Part shown: one piece after another, positions 44,491 through 54,370 of the stretch | How the letters are laid out: each line of letters begins with the position of its first letter | Numbering within the stretch: the first letter of the stretch is position 1 | From: Karstenula rhodostoma CBS 690.94 | Lineage: Eukaryota > Ascomycota > Dothideomycetes > Pleosporales > Didymosphaeriaceae | DNA length: 64,000 nucleotides | Assembly (NCBI GenBank): GCA_010093485.1 | Contig: MU001493.1 | Coordinates: forward strand, 1,515,601-1,579,600 | Reading direction: 5' to 3' | The notes under the pieces: model-generated | What the model was told of the DNA's origin: nothing | The model's database searches: none | Seen by the model: only the letters and a program-made list of their open reading frames with translations | Made by a program: the position numbers and the translations under genes

Positions 44491-45671
44491 GGTCGTCTAG
44501 GTGGCTGTTCTTTTGTAGCTGCGTGGGCTTCACTTGCGATGTTGCGTGCGCGGTGGTGGTCGTAGTGCTACAATGGAGGGGGTGTTTGTATCACAGGTGT
44601 CAGTAAGTCCCTGGGAATAATGGCTATTTGAGAGGCCGAGCAGGCTTGTGACAGAGGCTAGGTCATCATGTCGGCGCGTGTAGAATCCGGGGTAGCATGT
44701 GAATCCCATGCGTTTTGCCAAGTACGCTAAAACAGATGCCGAGGCTCTGACGCTGTGCACGTGGCCACGAGCAAACCTCTCCATCTGGAAGGTCTGGGAG
44801 CCGTCGATGGCAGGTGCCAATTGCCGTGACTATCACACTGATACCTGTCAGCACATTGTCACGTGCTCGCCATATTTTGTGTATTGATGGTTCAGCGATG
44901 AATTCGATGGATTCGTGTGATACTGCACAAAGTTCGTCACAGCTCGATCTTCACACTATCACCGGGAATCACCTTCATGTGAGCCGAGCTCCGCCCTCTG
45001 CGTCGCCGAGTGGCCAGTAGAAGGCCGCGACCTCGTAATCTTCCTGTGGCACGGCTGCCGCAAAAGTAATACCCAACTTCCTGTAGTGATGACAAAGCTT
45101 TACAAAACCGGCCCGGCAATCCAGAAAGACATTACTTTTTAGAGAGAAAGACACATTTTTGCTTTGGTAGTAGATCTAGATACCCCTTGACTATATTGTT
45201 TGATGCACCAGGTCGTTTCAAGCAAGCCAGTGAAAGCTCAGTTAAGAGTACAGTGGGAAAGTTTATTGAAGGATCGTGAGGTATGCTACTCGTAAACATT
45301 GTATATACATGATTTTGTAAGTTATGATAGTCATAAAGGCCGTGAAGCATGATCGGCAACATTAAGAAAAGAATGAGCGTCGTGAAAATGTGAAACAGGA
45401 AAACAAAAGAGAAGAAGGAAACAGTACCAGGCTCCTCCCCAGAGGAAGCCACTGTTTGTGTGCGCCGTCCCATTACCGTGAATTGACCGTCCTCGACCCA
45501 CCCAAGCCGGACGAAGGGGGTATATGACGAGGCATCGTCCGGCTCCAGACCCAACCAACCAAACGAACTCCAAGCAACATGCAAAGACCGAGCTTTTCCT
45601 TACCGTTTCCACCCGTGATACAGTTGACAAGACACAGTACAGTACTCCGACAAACACCGCCCTTCCCAGCT
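44491..45671. other. intergenic, no gene supported
   Basis: About 1.2 kb between the SCP2 start (minus) and the F-box-like stop (minus). A 150-codon frame on the minus strand at 45132-45584 has no signature and is probably 3' untranslated sequence. Nothing else is seen. Confidence 0.45.
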
Positions 45672-47368
45672 CTATGCAGCCACAGCAATGGAGCGGTGGA
45701 ACATGGTCCCCCTGAACAGCCTCTTGACGTGGTCGCCCCCGAAGAAGCTCTCCTTGACATGGCCGTTCGTCTTTCGTATCGAAGTCTTCGGCTTGCCCAA
45801 CCACCGGCTCAAGCTATGCTGTCCTCTCTCCTTACTACTCTCCTCGATGGCAAAATCCACCTCCTCCAGCAGCGGCCCCATGATTCTCGGCTCCATGTTG
45901 ATAGGGGATAGCACGATGGGCACATCCATAACCTCCTCGGCATTCCTCTTCCATCGTTCACTGCCGCTGATCAGCGTCAGGGGCTTTAGCGCATCGTCCC
46001 AGTTCCCCTGGCGAAGCTTGACGTCCTCGAAGTTGAACTCGACCAGCGTGCGGCGGTGTTTGTGGATGAAGTCGGATATCTGGGAGGAGTCCATGATGGC
46101 ATTTTCGAGCTCCATGTGGCGTAGACGAGAGAAGCGGACGGGACGAGGCCCGCGCACTTCGCCGCGCTGCGAGGGGTGCATGCAGTCTGTGTCGATAGGC
46201 AACATGCAGGGTTCTTTGTCCAAGCTCAGCGGTGAGGGACCGCGCGCGCCTTTCCAGCGGAAGAAGATGCGGGTTAGGTTTCGGGATAGCGTGCGCAGGT
46301 AGGCGTGCAGGATACGGAGGTGCTCGACGGATTGCGTCTTGTGTTTGGGCGACGGGGAGGTGGAAAAAGAGTCCATGCATATGGAGAGGCTGCGGATTTG
46401 GGTCCAGCGTTTTGCAGATGAGGGGGTGCTGCCAAAGCCGTGCATGGGGTGGAGGTAGAGGAGGCCACCTGGGTGGATCGGATGTAGTGACAAGGAAGTG
46501 AGGCTGTACATTGGGGCGCGTTCCACGGCGATACGTAGGGAGATGAGGGCATAGTCTACAACGTTGCGACGGTGACTCGGGGCGTTGTCGTAGCCAGGAC
46601 ATGATACCTTGAGGTGGGTGAGATTGAGTAGTTCAGATAAGGCAGTGACAAAGGCAGGGATGTTGGTTGCGGCGTGGAAGAGCGGCGGGTATTGCTGAAT
46701 GAGTAGGTTGGTCATCTCTAATGACCCGTACTTGGGTGTCTTTTCGCGGCCAAGTTGGTTCTGTGGTGTGTGCAGTTGCGGCTCGTAGATGAACTGCTTC
46801 TCCTCGCCAGTCTCCGGGTCAATGATAGGCGGCAGCAAGGTCTCTGGGCCGTGAGGCATGTGGAAGGTGAAGGTCTTGACATGGCGGCCTATCCTTGATA
46901 GAGCCTCGATGCGCGCCGGCTTGGAGAAGGTAGAAGGCTTGAAGGTGGTGGTGAGGGACGCAAATTGGACAGGGGCGGCCCGCGTCGCAAAGTCATGGCA
47001 CACGAGGCGAAAGTTGGGAAGGTCTTCTTCGTCCAGATGGGCAAAGAGGTTGTCGCGGCAAGTATCGTTCAACCAGAAACGCAAAAAGGACGAGCTCGTC
47101 GATAGCACCAGGTTGCATATGGGGCCAAGAGAACTGTTGGACCGAGTTGCTAGCAAAGTCAACACTGGGAGTTCGTCGGCACAGGCACGCAGGGGATCGG
47201 GATCTCACATCGACCGTCGACAGTAGTCGCGGGTGTCAGAGGGATTTCGCCAAACAGCAGCCTCGAGCTTGATCGCGACGCCGACGTCGACACACTTCCA
47301 TAGCTAGTGTTGCTGTCGCCCGACACGGTGCGCTTGAGCACCGGGGGTGTTCGTGGTGGTGAATACAT
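45672..47368 (-). CDS. F-box-like/LRR-like fungal protein
   Basis: Exons 47209-47368 and 45672-47164 (intron 47165-47208, 44 nt) give 550 residues. The first 50 residues are Ser/Pro-rich. A degenerate F-box follows at about 85-120 (CRDNLFAHLDEEDLPNFRLVCHDFATRAAP). I quote it in parts: DNLFAHLDEEDLPNF and RLVCHDFATRAAP. The remainder has Leu-rich segments (LLNLTHLKVSCPGY, YSLTSLSLHPIHPGG, QIRSLSICMDS) and a repeated pattern of strand and helix, typical of fungal F-box proteins with a C-terminal LRR-like solenoid. It ends with a basic region, including a GKPKTSIRKT segment. A role as Skp1-bound substrate adaptor is likely but not shown. The frame from 47165 alone would start at a GTG and lack the N-terminus. 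Confidence 0.83.
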
Positions 47369-48754
47369 GTGCAGATGTCATCAAAACGTGAATGGTGGTG
47401 ATGGTCCAAAATGTCGGTTCTGGTTCAATATAGCAATGGATGGCAAAGGTGCAGAGGTTCGGAAACAAAATCAGGAAACAAGCAAAGCCTGAGGACGGCA
47501 TTTTACCGTCGCGGCATCCTCTCTGGGCTTCCCCACTCTTCCATGCGAGACGCAGGTGTGAGTCAAGGCGACCGACATTTCGGGCAGCACGAGTTTGCCG
47601 GCTGCTGGATTCGGGCTGTATATTGCAGTGCGAAAACACGACCATCTCGCGGTGCAAGAGCGTGTTCTTATGTGTCTTTGACGTGTTCGACGCGACGATT
47701 CGACCTTTGCTGCTGCCCCGCCTGAAGCCTGGAGCCGGGCCTGAAACGTTTCGAGGGCTGGACCAATCGAATGCAACGAGGCAGGGTGAGCAAGCGCCGT
47801 CCCGTGCAGTAGCTCGCAGTCGCCCGCAGTAGCCCGCGCTGGCTCTGCACGCCGCCTTGGAGAGCAGTGGCTGGGCGCGGAAAGACGCCCGGCGGTCGCG
47901 TGTGCGCTGTGTTGACGCGCTGCCCATGCTTTGGCCGCCCGCGGGTCGACAACAAATAACAAAACAGGGTGGTTCTGCGCGGGTGTCGCCGGGGATGTGA
48001 GCCGTGCATCTGGAGTTGGCGAGGTGGCGACGGGGATACGCGTAGGAGAGTGTTGCGGGGCCGTTTGGGCGTGGTCATGGCAACAAGCAGATGTACGTCG
48101 CGTTGGCTGATGGCCGTGTCCGGGTAATGCCGCAGGGCACGATGCGCGTACAGAACAACGATGCGATTATTGACGAGTGAAGTAGGGATTTCGTCGAGCC
48201 GTGGCTGGTGTGCCTCTTCAGCGTGTGTAAAAGGCAGCCCACGATGCTGTAATGGTGTTGTGTGGGGCCAGCCACACGGCCACGGTATCGATAGAGCCGA
48301 CACTTATCACATGATCATCATGGTATCGATAGAGCCGACACTTGTCTTATCGTCGGCACATGATCATCATGGCCACGTTTCGAAACGGGACACAACCCTG
48401 TCGCCATCCGCGCGAAAATGCCTCACTTGCAGCCTGCAGCACCGTGTCCCCCGTCTCCGGAGGAATGCTCAACCATGCCTAACGTGCCAAGGGGAACACC
48501 AATACACACATCTCCATCAACACATTACATATCGTGATTGGTTATCGACTACCAGAGTATGCGAAACGAATCCCCCAGCTTTGCCTTCGCTTCGTCCATC
48601 CTACCCGCCTCCCGTCCTCACAAGGCTGCACAAACATCCAAATGATTCGACTACAGACACCCAGACCTGAGTCGTCTGCCGCATCCATCCGCGCTCGCCT
48701 GCAAAGGGTGCGACATATGCACGTTGCCCTGTTCGCATAACGTCTGCCTGCCCC
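47369..48754. other. intergenic with direct repeats
   Basis: About 1.4 kb between the F-box-like start and the arrestin stop. Open frames up to 211 codons overlap each other and lack domains. Contains the repeats at 48284-48372. Confidence 0.5.
48284..48372 (+). repeat. two interleaved direct repeats
   Basis: A 22-nt unit beginning ggtatcgatagagccgacac occurs at 48284-48305 and 48322-48343 without mismatch. A 16-nt unit, cacatgatcatcatgg, occurs at 48308-48323 and 48357-48372. The order A-B-A-B with different spacing suggests a tandem duplication followed by a small insertion in the second copy. Confidence 0.85.
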
Positions 48755-50287
48755 TCATCTGCGTTTCTCATCCGAGAATCTCGGCGCACCCTCGGGAACA
48801 GGCGGAGGGTTGTACGAACCTCTGTAACCGTTGATCGGAGGTAGGTCCTGCCCAATGGCCTCCTCGTAGCTGGGCGGCGCATCGTCATACGCAGGCCCTC
48901 CTTGTTGCGTCGAGCCCTGCCCAGGCGGGAGAGCGTTGGGGAAACCGCTCTGGTGCGTCGGCGTCGTGGGCATCTGCGGCTCGTTGAGACTTTGTCCTGT
49001 CGCGCCCTTCAGCTTGGTGTCTCCTACGAGCGTAGCGTCCAGCAGAGCCTTGGGTGGGGCAATGCCCGAGTAGACCTTCACAGGCAGGCGAAGCGGGAGG
49101 ACAACGAGCTGGTCCTCGCCATGGTTGTAGGAGCCGTAGCCTAGACCCACGCGCACTTCCAGTTCATAGAAACGGCTCAGATTGCACGTTGTGAAAGTCG
49201 GCGCTACAGAGTTGGGTATGGCTTTGCCAGACCAGTACTCTGGGTTGATGGGAATCTCCGTACCCACTGGGTCGGAGATGGAGCCGACGGGGATGGCCAT
49301 GTTGCTCATACTTGCGAGAATCCAGCTGTTTGACTCAGTCCGAGTTACTTCGTGCGCGCGCACTTTTGTGTAGCCTATTAGCTCAATTTGAAGCATTTGC
49401 AGATACACGTTCTTTGTGCGCTCGCTCATGTTCTTCACGAGAAGTCTCAAAGGTAAATCCTGGTTCGCCGTAAGGATAGCGGGGTTTGGAAGGCGTGCAT
49501 CGACGCTCACACGTGGTGTCGTGGTGGCAGTTGGTGACGTAGGGACTGAGGATTTTCTGTCGAGGAAGCCCTTCTTTTTGCCAGCGGATGGACTCTGAAA
49601 ATTCTCTAAGAACTGATGCTGCCTCCGTGCGTATGCCTCGCCGTCTGTAGCTGCCGGACGAGGTGGCTCAATGGGTAGCAGAGTGAAATTGGCTGTAGCA
49701 CGCGGGTTCTCCTTGAAGAACGACGGCAAGTTTACCGTTACCTTCACATAGTATCGTATCTCCGCTTCGCCGGGGAAGCCGCTCAAGGACGGCGGAAGCG
49801 TTCCCTTGATGTGTTGCGTAGGTGTTTTGGCTACCTCGGGCACCATATTCGCGAAGGAAACGTTCGTAGTCAGGCTATTCTGCTGCTGACACTGGGTATT
49901 AAGCGGAATCTAGTGGGGCAGCTTAGTAGATGACCATATTCAAGAAACCGTACTGACCTTGAACTGGAAAGGGTATTCGTAATTTCCTGAATTGATCGTG
50001 AAGCTTGCTTTGGGATTGACATCCTCGGGACGCGTATTTGCTGGCCATACTACCTGCGTCTTGTACAGGAACTTGTGCACTTCCAACACAGGCCTTTGTT
50101 TGTCCGGCCGATCCGGTCTCACGGGTGCTAACAATCGAGTGCGTGACTCTCCTTCGAGCTTGACGACGATGCTGGTGATGCTGCCCGGATTTGGAACCCG
50201 CAGATGGACCTTGCCGCTGAGAACATCAAGGTTCGTATAGTGTTGTGGACCGTTATGCGGTTGGTCGAGGTGGAGCTGGACGATCAT
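48755..50287 (-). CDS. alpha-arrestin (ART-type) with PY motif
   Basis: Alpha-arrestins recruit Rsp5-type ubiquitin ligases to plasma-membrane transporters and trigger their endocytosis. Exons 49958-50287 and 48755-49909 (intron 49910-49957) give 494 residues. Seen: an N-terminal arrestin fold (VQLHLDQPHN, LSGKVHLRVPNPGSITSIVV, YEYPFQFKIPLN), the second arrestin domain (LPLRLLVKNMSERTKNVYL, TRFYELEVRVGLGYG-like block read as SRFYELEVRVGLGYG, VVLPLRLPVKVYSG), and a Pro-rich tail with the PY motif APPSYEEAIGQDLPP. That last signature is typical of the family. No other PY motif is clear. It may act on permeases such as the sugar, amide or other MFS carriers encoded nearby; that is a guess. ATG at 50287. 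Confidence 0.92.
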
Positions 50288-50973
50288 ATTGTGCTTCCGC
50301 TCATGCGATACTATTTCTCGGAGGCTGATCTGTTTACTACGTGAGGTATTGTCGCAAGCGCGTGATCAGGGTGGGCGACACATGTCAAACGTTTTATCCT
50401 TGGGCGGCAGTCGCAAACGGTCCACTCAGTGTATGTACTGGAGAGATTGTTGTCAGAGCTTTAGACACAGCCGAAGGACGCGTAGTCAGTGTGTAGCTGT
50501 GAGTCTGGCTGAACAGGCACGGATTGCTCGGAGGAGCAGTTTTCGCGCCCAGCTCGCTCCCCGCACACGTCATTGCTTGGGCCTGCGCGCGCTGGGGAAA
50601 GGTCCGAGGAAGTGCCATTGTCAACCCACGAGTATTTTCTACAGTCTATTGCTTCTTGCATGATTAAGAACATTAAGGGGGCATCTTCGCGCATCAGGTG
50701 TTCGAGTTCCAGGGGCGTGCACAGCATGCAGCTCCAGCGTGCTATTCAGCTGTTCGCGAACCCCAGCCGCCTTTCCCGTCTCCTCCCCCAAGCACAGCCA
50801 CGACCGCAGTTCGCTCAAGCCCCTACATTCGCGAACCCCCAGCAATGCGGCAGCATGCGGTAGCACATGTGCTCTCCTTGGGTAAGGCTAACTCCTGAGC
50901 TTACGCGGAATGCATCGGGGGCCAACTCAGATGGTTGTCCTTTCGAGCCAGATCGCAGAGACGGCGAGATTGC
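50288..50973. other. intergenic, arrestin promoter and lipase 3' flank
   Basis: About 690 bases. Short frames occur but none is supported. Confidence 0.45.
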
Positions 50974-52508
50974 TCAGAGGCCTTCTTTCGCCAACATGTC
51001 TAGATCTAGAGTCAGTCGACGAGTGAAGAGACGGGTGGCGTTTCATGCGATGATATGAGATTTTAGAAGGCGCGTTGTGTCGTGACGCAGTGTCTGTCTG
51101 ACGTACCTGCTATGTCGAGATAGAATGCAACAGCGTTGAAGCTATTCACATCAGCACTTTTAGACTCACACGGCGACACCGAGCGAAAGAAACCCACTTT
51201 CGTTTGCTTCCAGTAAGCTCCCAGAGGAACCACTTCAGGCGGTTGGTCCAATTGATCAGATCCAAGTGGCTAACCCCGACCAATGTGCCTTTGTAATCTC
51301 CCCATTGGCTCGATGCCACACTACGCATGTTAACTCAGCACCCAGCATAGTTAAATGGAGTTCGTACCTGACAAGTCCATCGTTGATCCCGCCTTCCCTC
51401 TGTTTGATGACTGAGTGCGACAGGGCAAATACGGACCAGGACGACGGCTCCAAGCTTGCGCCGTAGGAGTAGTACCTGATATTCGATCAATCGGGAGATC
51501 ATCGAGAAGAAGCACGGGCGCTCACTTGATCCCCTCCACATCTGGTGTCTTGGGATTGAACTCCTCTTTCATATACTTACGCGTCAGTTGGGAGAAAGCA
51601 CCTGTTTCCAGTCCAAAATACTCCATGATTCGGTACAGTCTACGTATTTGGCGGGCTTCTTGGAGTCAGATGGGAGCTCTTAGACGAATAAGCTCACTCA
51701 CGGCCTATGGTATCGAACATGTAGTCCGCGAAAGCACTGCCGCGATGAGGTGTCGCAATAGTCGTCAGCGACAGAATCTTGATATTTCCAGGCTTCAGGC
51801 GACTAATCATGTATCGTGAGTCGAGCCCACTGTAGACAATCAGCTGAGTCCCATCGTCAAGGACGACACCTTTACCCCTGTCAAAGAATCAGCCAAGCTA
51901 CGGTTATGTTCCGTTCTCAATAACGCACCATACTATGCCTACCCCAGGTTAGCATTCCATTCTATACGGTGTTGAAGGGTCCTGTTCTTACGCAATGATG
52001 TTCACGGCCTTTCCTTGCGCTTTCTGTGCTATGTCATCTGCCAACCGCGCAGCTCTAGCCTCGATGCTTCCAGAGGGTGGAACAGCCGCCACGATGACCT
52101 CAATGCCTTTCTCAGCCAAAGCGTCTTTTATGCCTCTCCAATATTGTATTCCCGGGAGGAATTGGCCTGCGAGACGGAGTTCATCGAAGCCTAGGAGGCC
52201 ATGGGCGAGGACAACGGTGTGTTTCTACGTGATCCTTAGGAATCGAGGGACATTTGGAGGCGAATGCGCAACATACGGGGGTATCTGACTGTGTCAGCGA
52301 TTTTCGTTGAGGAAGATGCAAGTTACATACCATATTTTTCCCTCACTACCGCGTATTCGTCCTGGAGGCTACGTCCGATGTCCTGCAGCCGCGGGTCTTC
52401 CTTCCGTGTTTGCGCATTACTGAACGCGCGTCGCACATAGGGTATGAATATGGCGCGATGTGATGTTCGCAGCGAGCAAAGTCTCGCATGGACAATTGGT
52501 CGTATCAT
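50974..52508 (-). CDS. triacylglycerol-lipase-like alpha/beta hydrolase, eleven exons with micro-exons
   Basis: Predicted mitochondrial serine lipase. Exons (minus, 5' to 3'): 52331-52508, 52277-52284 (8 nt), 51992-52224, 51929-51938 (10 nt), 51876-51877 (2 nt), 51702-51829, 51526-51658, 51368-51475, 51198-51320, 51107-51141 and 50974-50999. They total 984 nt, 327 residues. All ten introns are GT-AG, 43-56 nt except the last (107 nt). Seen: a basic N-terminus like a mitochondrial presequence (RPIVHARLCSLRTSHRAIF), oxyanion motif VVLAHGLLGFDELRLAGQ (about 66-83), ALAEKGIEVIVAAVPPSG, nucleophile elbow IIAHSMGGLDSRYM (Ser about 142), LSLTTIATPHRGSAFADYM, TGAFSQLTRKYM, DGLVSVASSQWGDYKG, catalytic-His motif VGVSHLDLINWTNR (His about 285), FNAVAFYLDIADMLAKEGL. 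HSMG depends on the 10-nt and 2-nt exons; the 8-nt exon gives DTP. Confidence 0.88.
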
Positions 52509-53287
52509 TGGTTGCCGCGCATCGTTTGATGGTATGGGTAATGTGCGCGTTGACCAGGAGCTCCGTGTTGGAGAGTTTCTCGATGACGTAGCGGTACGCG
52601 CGACATTACACGACCGGGGTCTACCATCCTCGGGTAGCCGCACTGCAACTTCATGGATGCTTCATTTACGCATCACAGGGGCCAAAAGGTAAACTCGAAC
52701 TCTTGGCAGGTATCGCAGCAATGTTAGGAAAAGAAATATTAATAAAGACGGTTTATAACAACTTATCATCATATATTCTAGCAAACCCTCTCACTTTGTT
52801 ACGTAGTTGAACTTACATTATCGTAACATATGGTGGCTAGATGAAAGATAGGCAGTCTTTGAACTGTCCGAGTTCTCCTGTCGGCCCCTGCGCATGCTTG
52901 TGTTCTAGTAGTCAAGATGATCATGAGCTCGTGGATATTAACCCTTCTATCGTCGACTTAGCCCAAAAACACAACTGGAATTGTCACAAAGTCACTCTCT
53001 TGTCCCAGTGGGATATGTACTAAGACTCAAGAATCCCAGTCTACACGTCCAGATTGTTTGACTGTGTATTCATATAAGGGTGTACGTGATGTGGTGACAT
53101 GAGGAGTATGTTGCTCAGAATCATGATATTCGTACTCCATCTACAAAGCTCCTCAGGTTCGCTTTACATGTTGCAAGCATGATGTAAACCCGCACGACCT
53201 CTTCTAACCGCTGTGCAGATCGACACGAAGTATGTGTTCTCGATAGAATACGTGTGGGCAGCCTGCTTCGCTTTGTCGGAGAAGCAC
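52509..53287. other. intergenic, no gene supported
   Basis: About 780 bases, AT-rich in 52700-52840. It includes the lipase promoter and the 3' flank of the V-ATPase G gene. Confidence 0.45.
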
Positions 53288-53884
53288 TCAGTCGCGACCT
53301 CGCGGCGGCTCTGGCTTCGCATTCGAGGCAACCTCGATGAGCTGCTCTACGACCTTGGATCCTGACTTCTTGCCGATGCCGTCAATCTCCTTGACTTTGC
53401 CGTCGGTGTCCTTCTTCGCATCGTCCTCAGCCTTTTGGTTGCCAGAGCTATGCTATAACGCCGTTAACGCACATCTCCTGTACCCGGGTATTTAGTTACG
53501 GACCTCTTTCTCGAACTTCTGAAATTCGTCCTCCTTCTCCTTTCGGTACTCCTCGATCTCCTTCTGCGCTTCGCTTCGGGCGTCTTTCACTCGCTTCGTA
53601 CGGTCTAGTGGGGTCAGCGCAACGACCCAGATGTCTGCAGCGACTGCATACATTCTCTTGCTGCGAATCGTCAGTTACAGGGCAATGCAGTTTGCAGATC
53701 ACGACGTACCTTGCTGCACGATCTTCTGTGCCTCCCGCTCGGCCTGTATCGTGTGTGAGCTGGGTGCATGTGGGAGCGGGCTAGGCGCCTTACGTCAAGC
53801 AGCGTCTGAATTCCTGCGGAATTTTGGGCAGACTATAAGTTGTTAGATCGAGCCTGAGGACACTCGAATCAGCGGACTCACCAT
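53288..53884 (-). CDS. VMA10: V-type ATPase subunit G
   Basis: Peripheral-stalk subunit of the V1 sector, which helps hold the proton pump that acidifies vacuoles. Exons (minus): 53882-53884 (the ATG alone), 53794-53832, 53710-53743, 53652-53660 (9 nt), 53504-53604 and 53288-53452. They give 116 residues, the exact family size. Seen: SAQNSAGIQTLLDAEREAQK, then IVQQAREYRTKRVKDARSEA, EIEEYRKEKEDEFQKFEKE and HSSGNQKAEDDAKK, with a long amphipathic helix and an RP/EPPRGRD tail. The 9-nt exon supplies the AREY stretch shared with the flanking bases and is needed to keep the helix in frame. The last intron uses the donor GTCCGT, weaker than the others. It shares a 168-bp promoter with PET117. Confidence 0.93.
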
Positions 53885-54052
53885 GATGGGTGTGTGGAAT
53901 CGTGGGTGGTGTTCACTAGCTAGCAGAGCACATCGGAGGTGCATGACAGCTTGCCAAGGTGCAGCAGCGCGGCGGCCCAAGCTCCCAAAGTCTCTCCACC
54001 GAAGAATCCCGCCTTCCATTTCACTCGTCCATCTTTCGTTGATACCGCAATC
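53885..54052. promoter_or_regulatory. compact bidirectional promoter, VMA10/PET117
   Basis: Only 168 bases separate the start codons of the divergent V-ATPase G and Pet117 genes, so both must be driven from this segment. No TATA box is evident. Confidence 0.7.
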
Positions 54053-54370
54053 ATGTCGCGCGCATCAAAACTGACACTGGCTACTACTTCGCTCGGTGCA
54101 ATTGGCATCGTGGTCTTTGTCCATTACTCTCAGCGCGCAGAGAAGGCTGTACGGGCCAAACTGCATCTTCTTTTCTTCTTCACTCCCGACTGACAATATA
54201 CACAGGCTATGCATGCAGGTGTCATCCGTGACTATGAGCAGCAGCGACTGAAACGCGAACGACAAGCTGACTTCGAAATGCAACGGGCTCTCGAAGAGGA
54301 ATACAGGAAGGTCCAAACTGTTTCGGACGGTGGAGGCCCAGCACAGCAAGGCGGTGGCACAGCATCTTAG
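54053..54370 (+). CDS. PET117: cytochrome c oxidase assembly protein Pet117
   Basis: Small mitochondrial protein needed for cytochrome c oxidase assembly; it links Cox15-dependent heme a formation to the enzyme. Exons 54053-54148 and 54206-54370 (intron 54149-54205) give 86 residues. Seen: a single N-terminal membrane segment (LTLATTSLGAIGIVVFVHYS), then the family block AMHAGVIRDYEQQRLKRERQ and DFEMQRALEEEYRKVQ. The splice joins AEKA to AMHAGVIRDY and is required for that block. A Gly/Gln-rich tail ends the protein. Confidence 0.93.

Noticed and set aside
45132..45584. 150-codon minus-strand frame with a hydrophobic stretch
   Set aside because: Directly downstream of the F-box-like stop, no family signature; likely 3' untranslated sequence.
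51830..51877. Reading the lipase elbow region as one intron followed by an uninterrupted exon (AGKGVVLDDGTQ...)
   Set aside because: It is in frame but loses the catalytic HSMG motif, which is encoded in the adjacent 10-nt and 2-nt exons; kept only as a possible alternative isoform.
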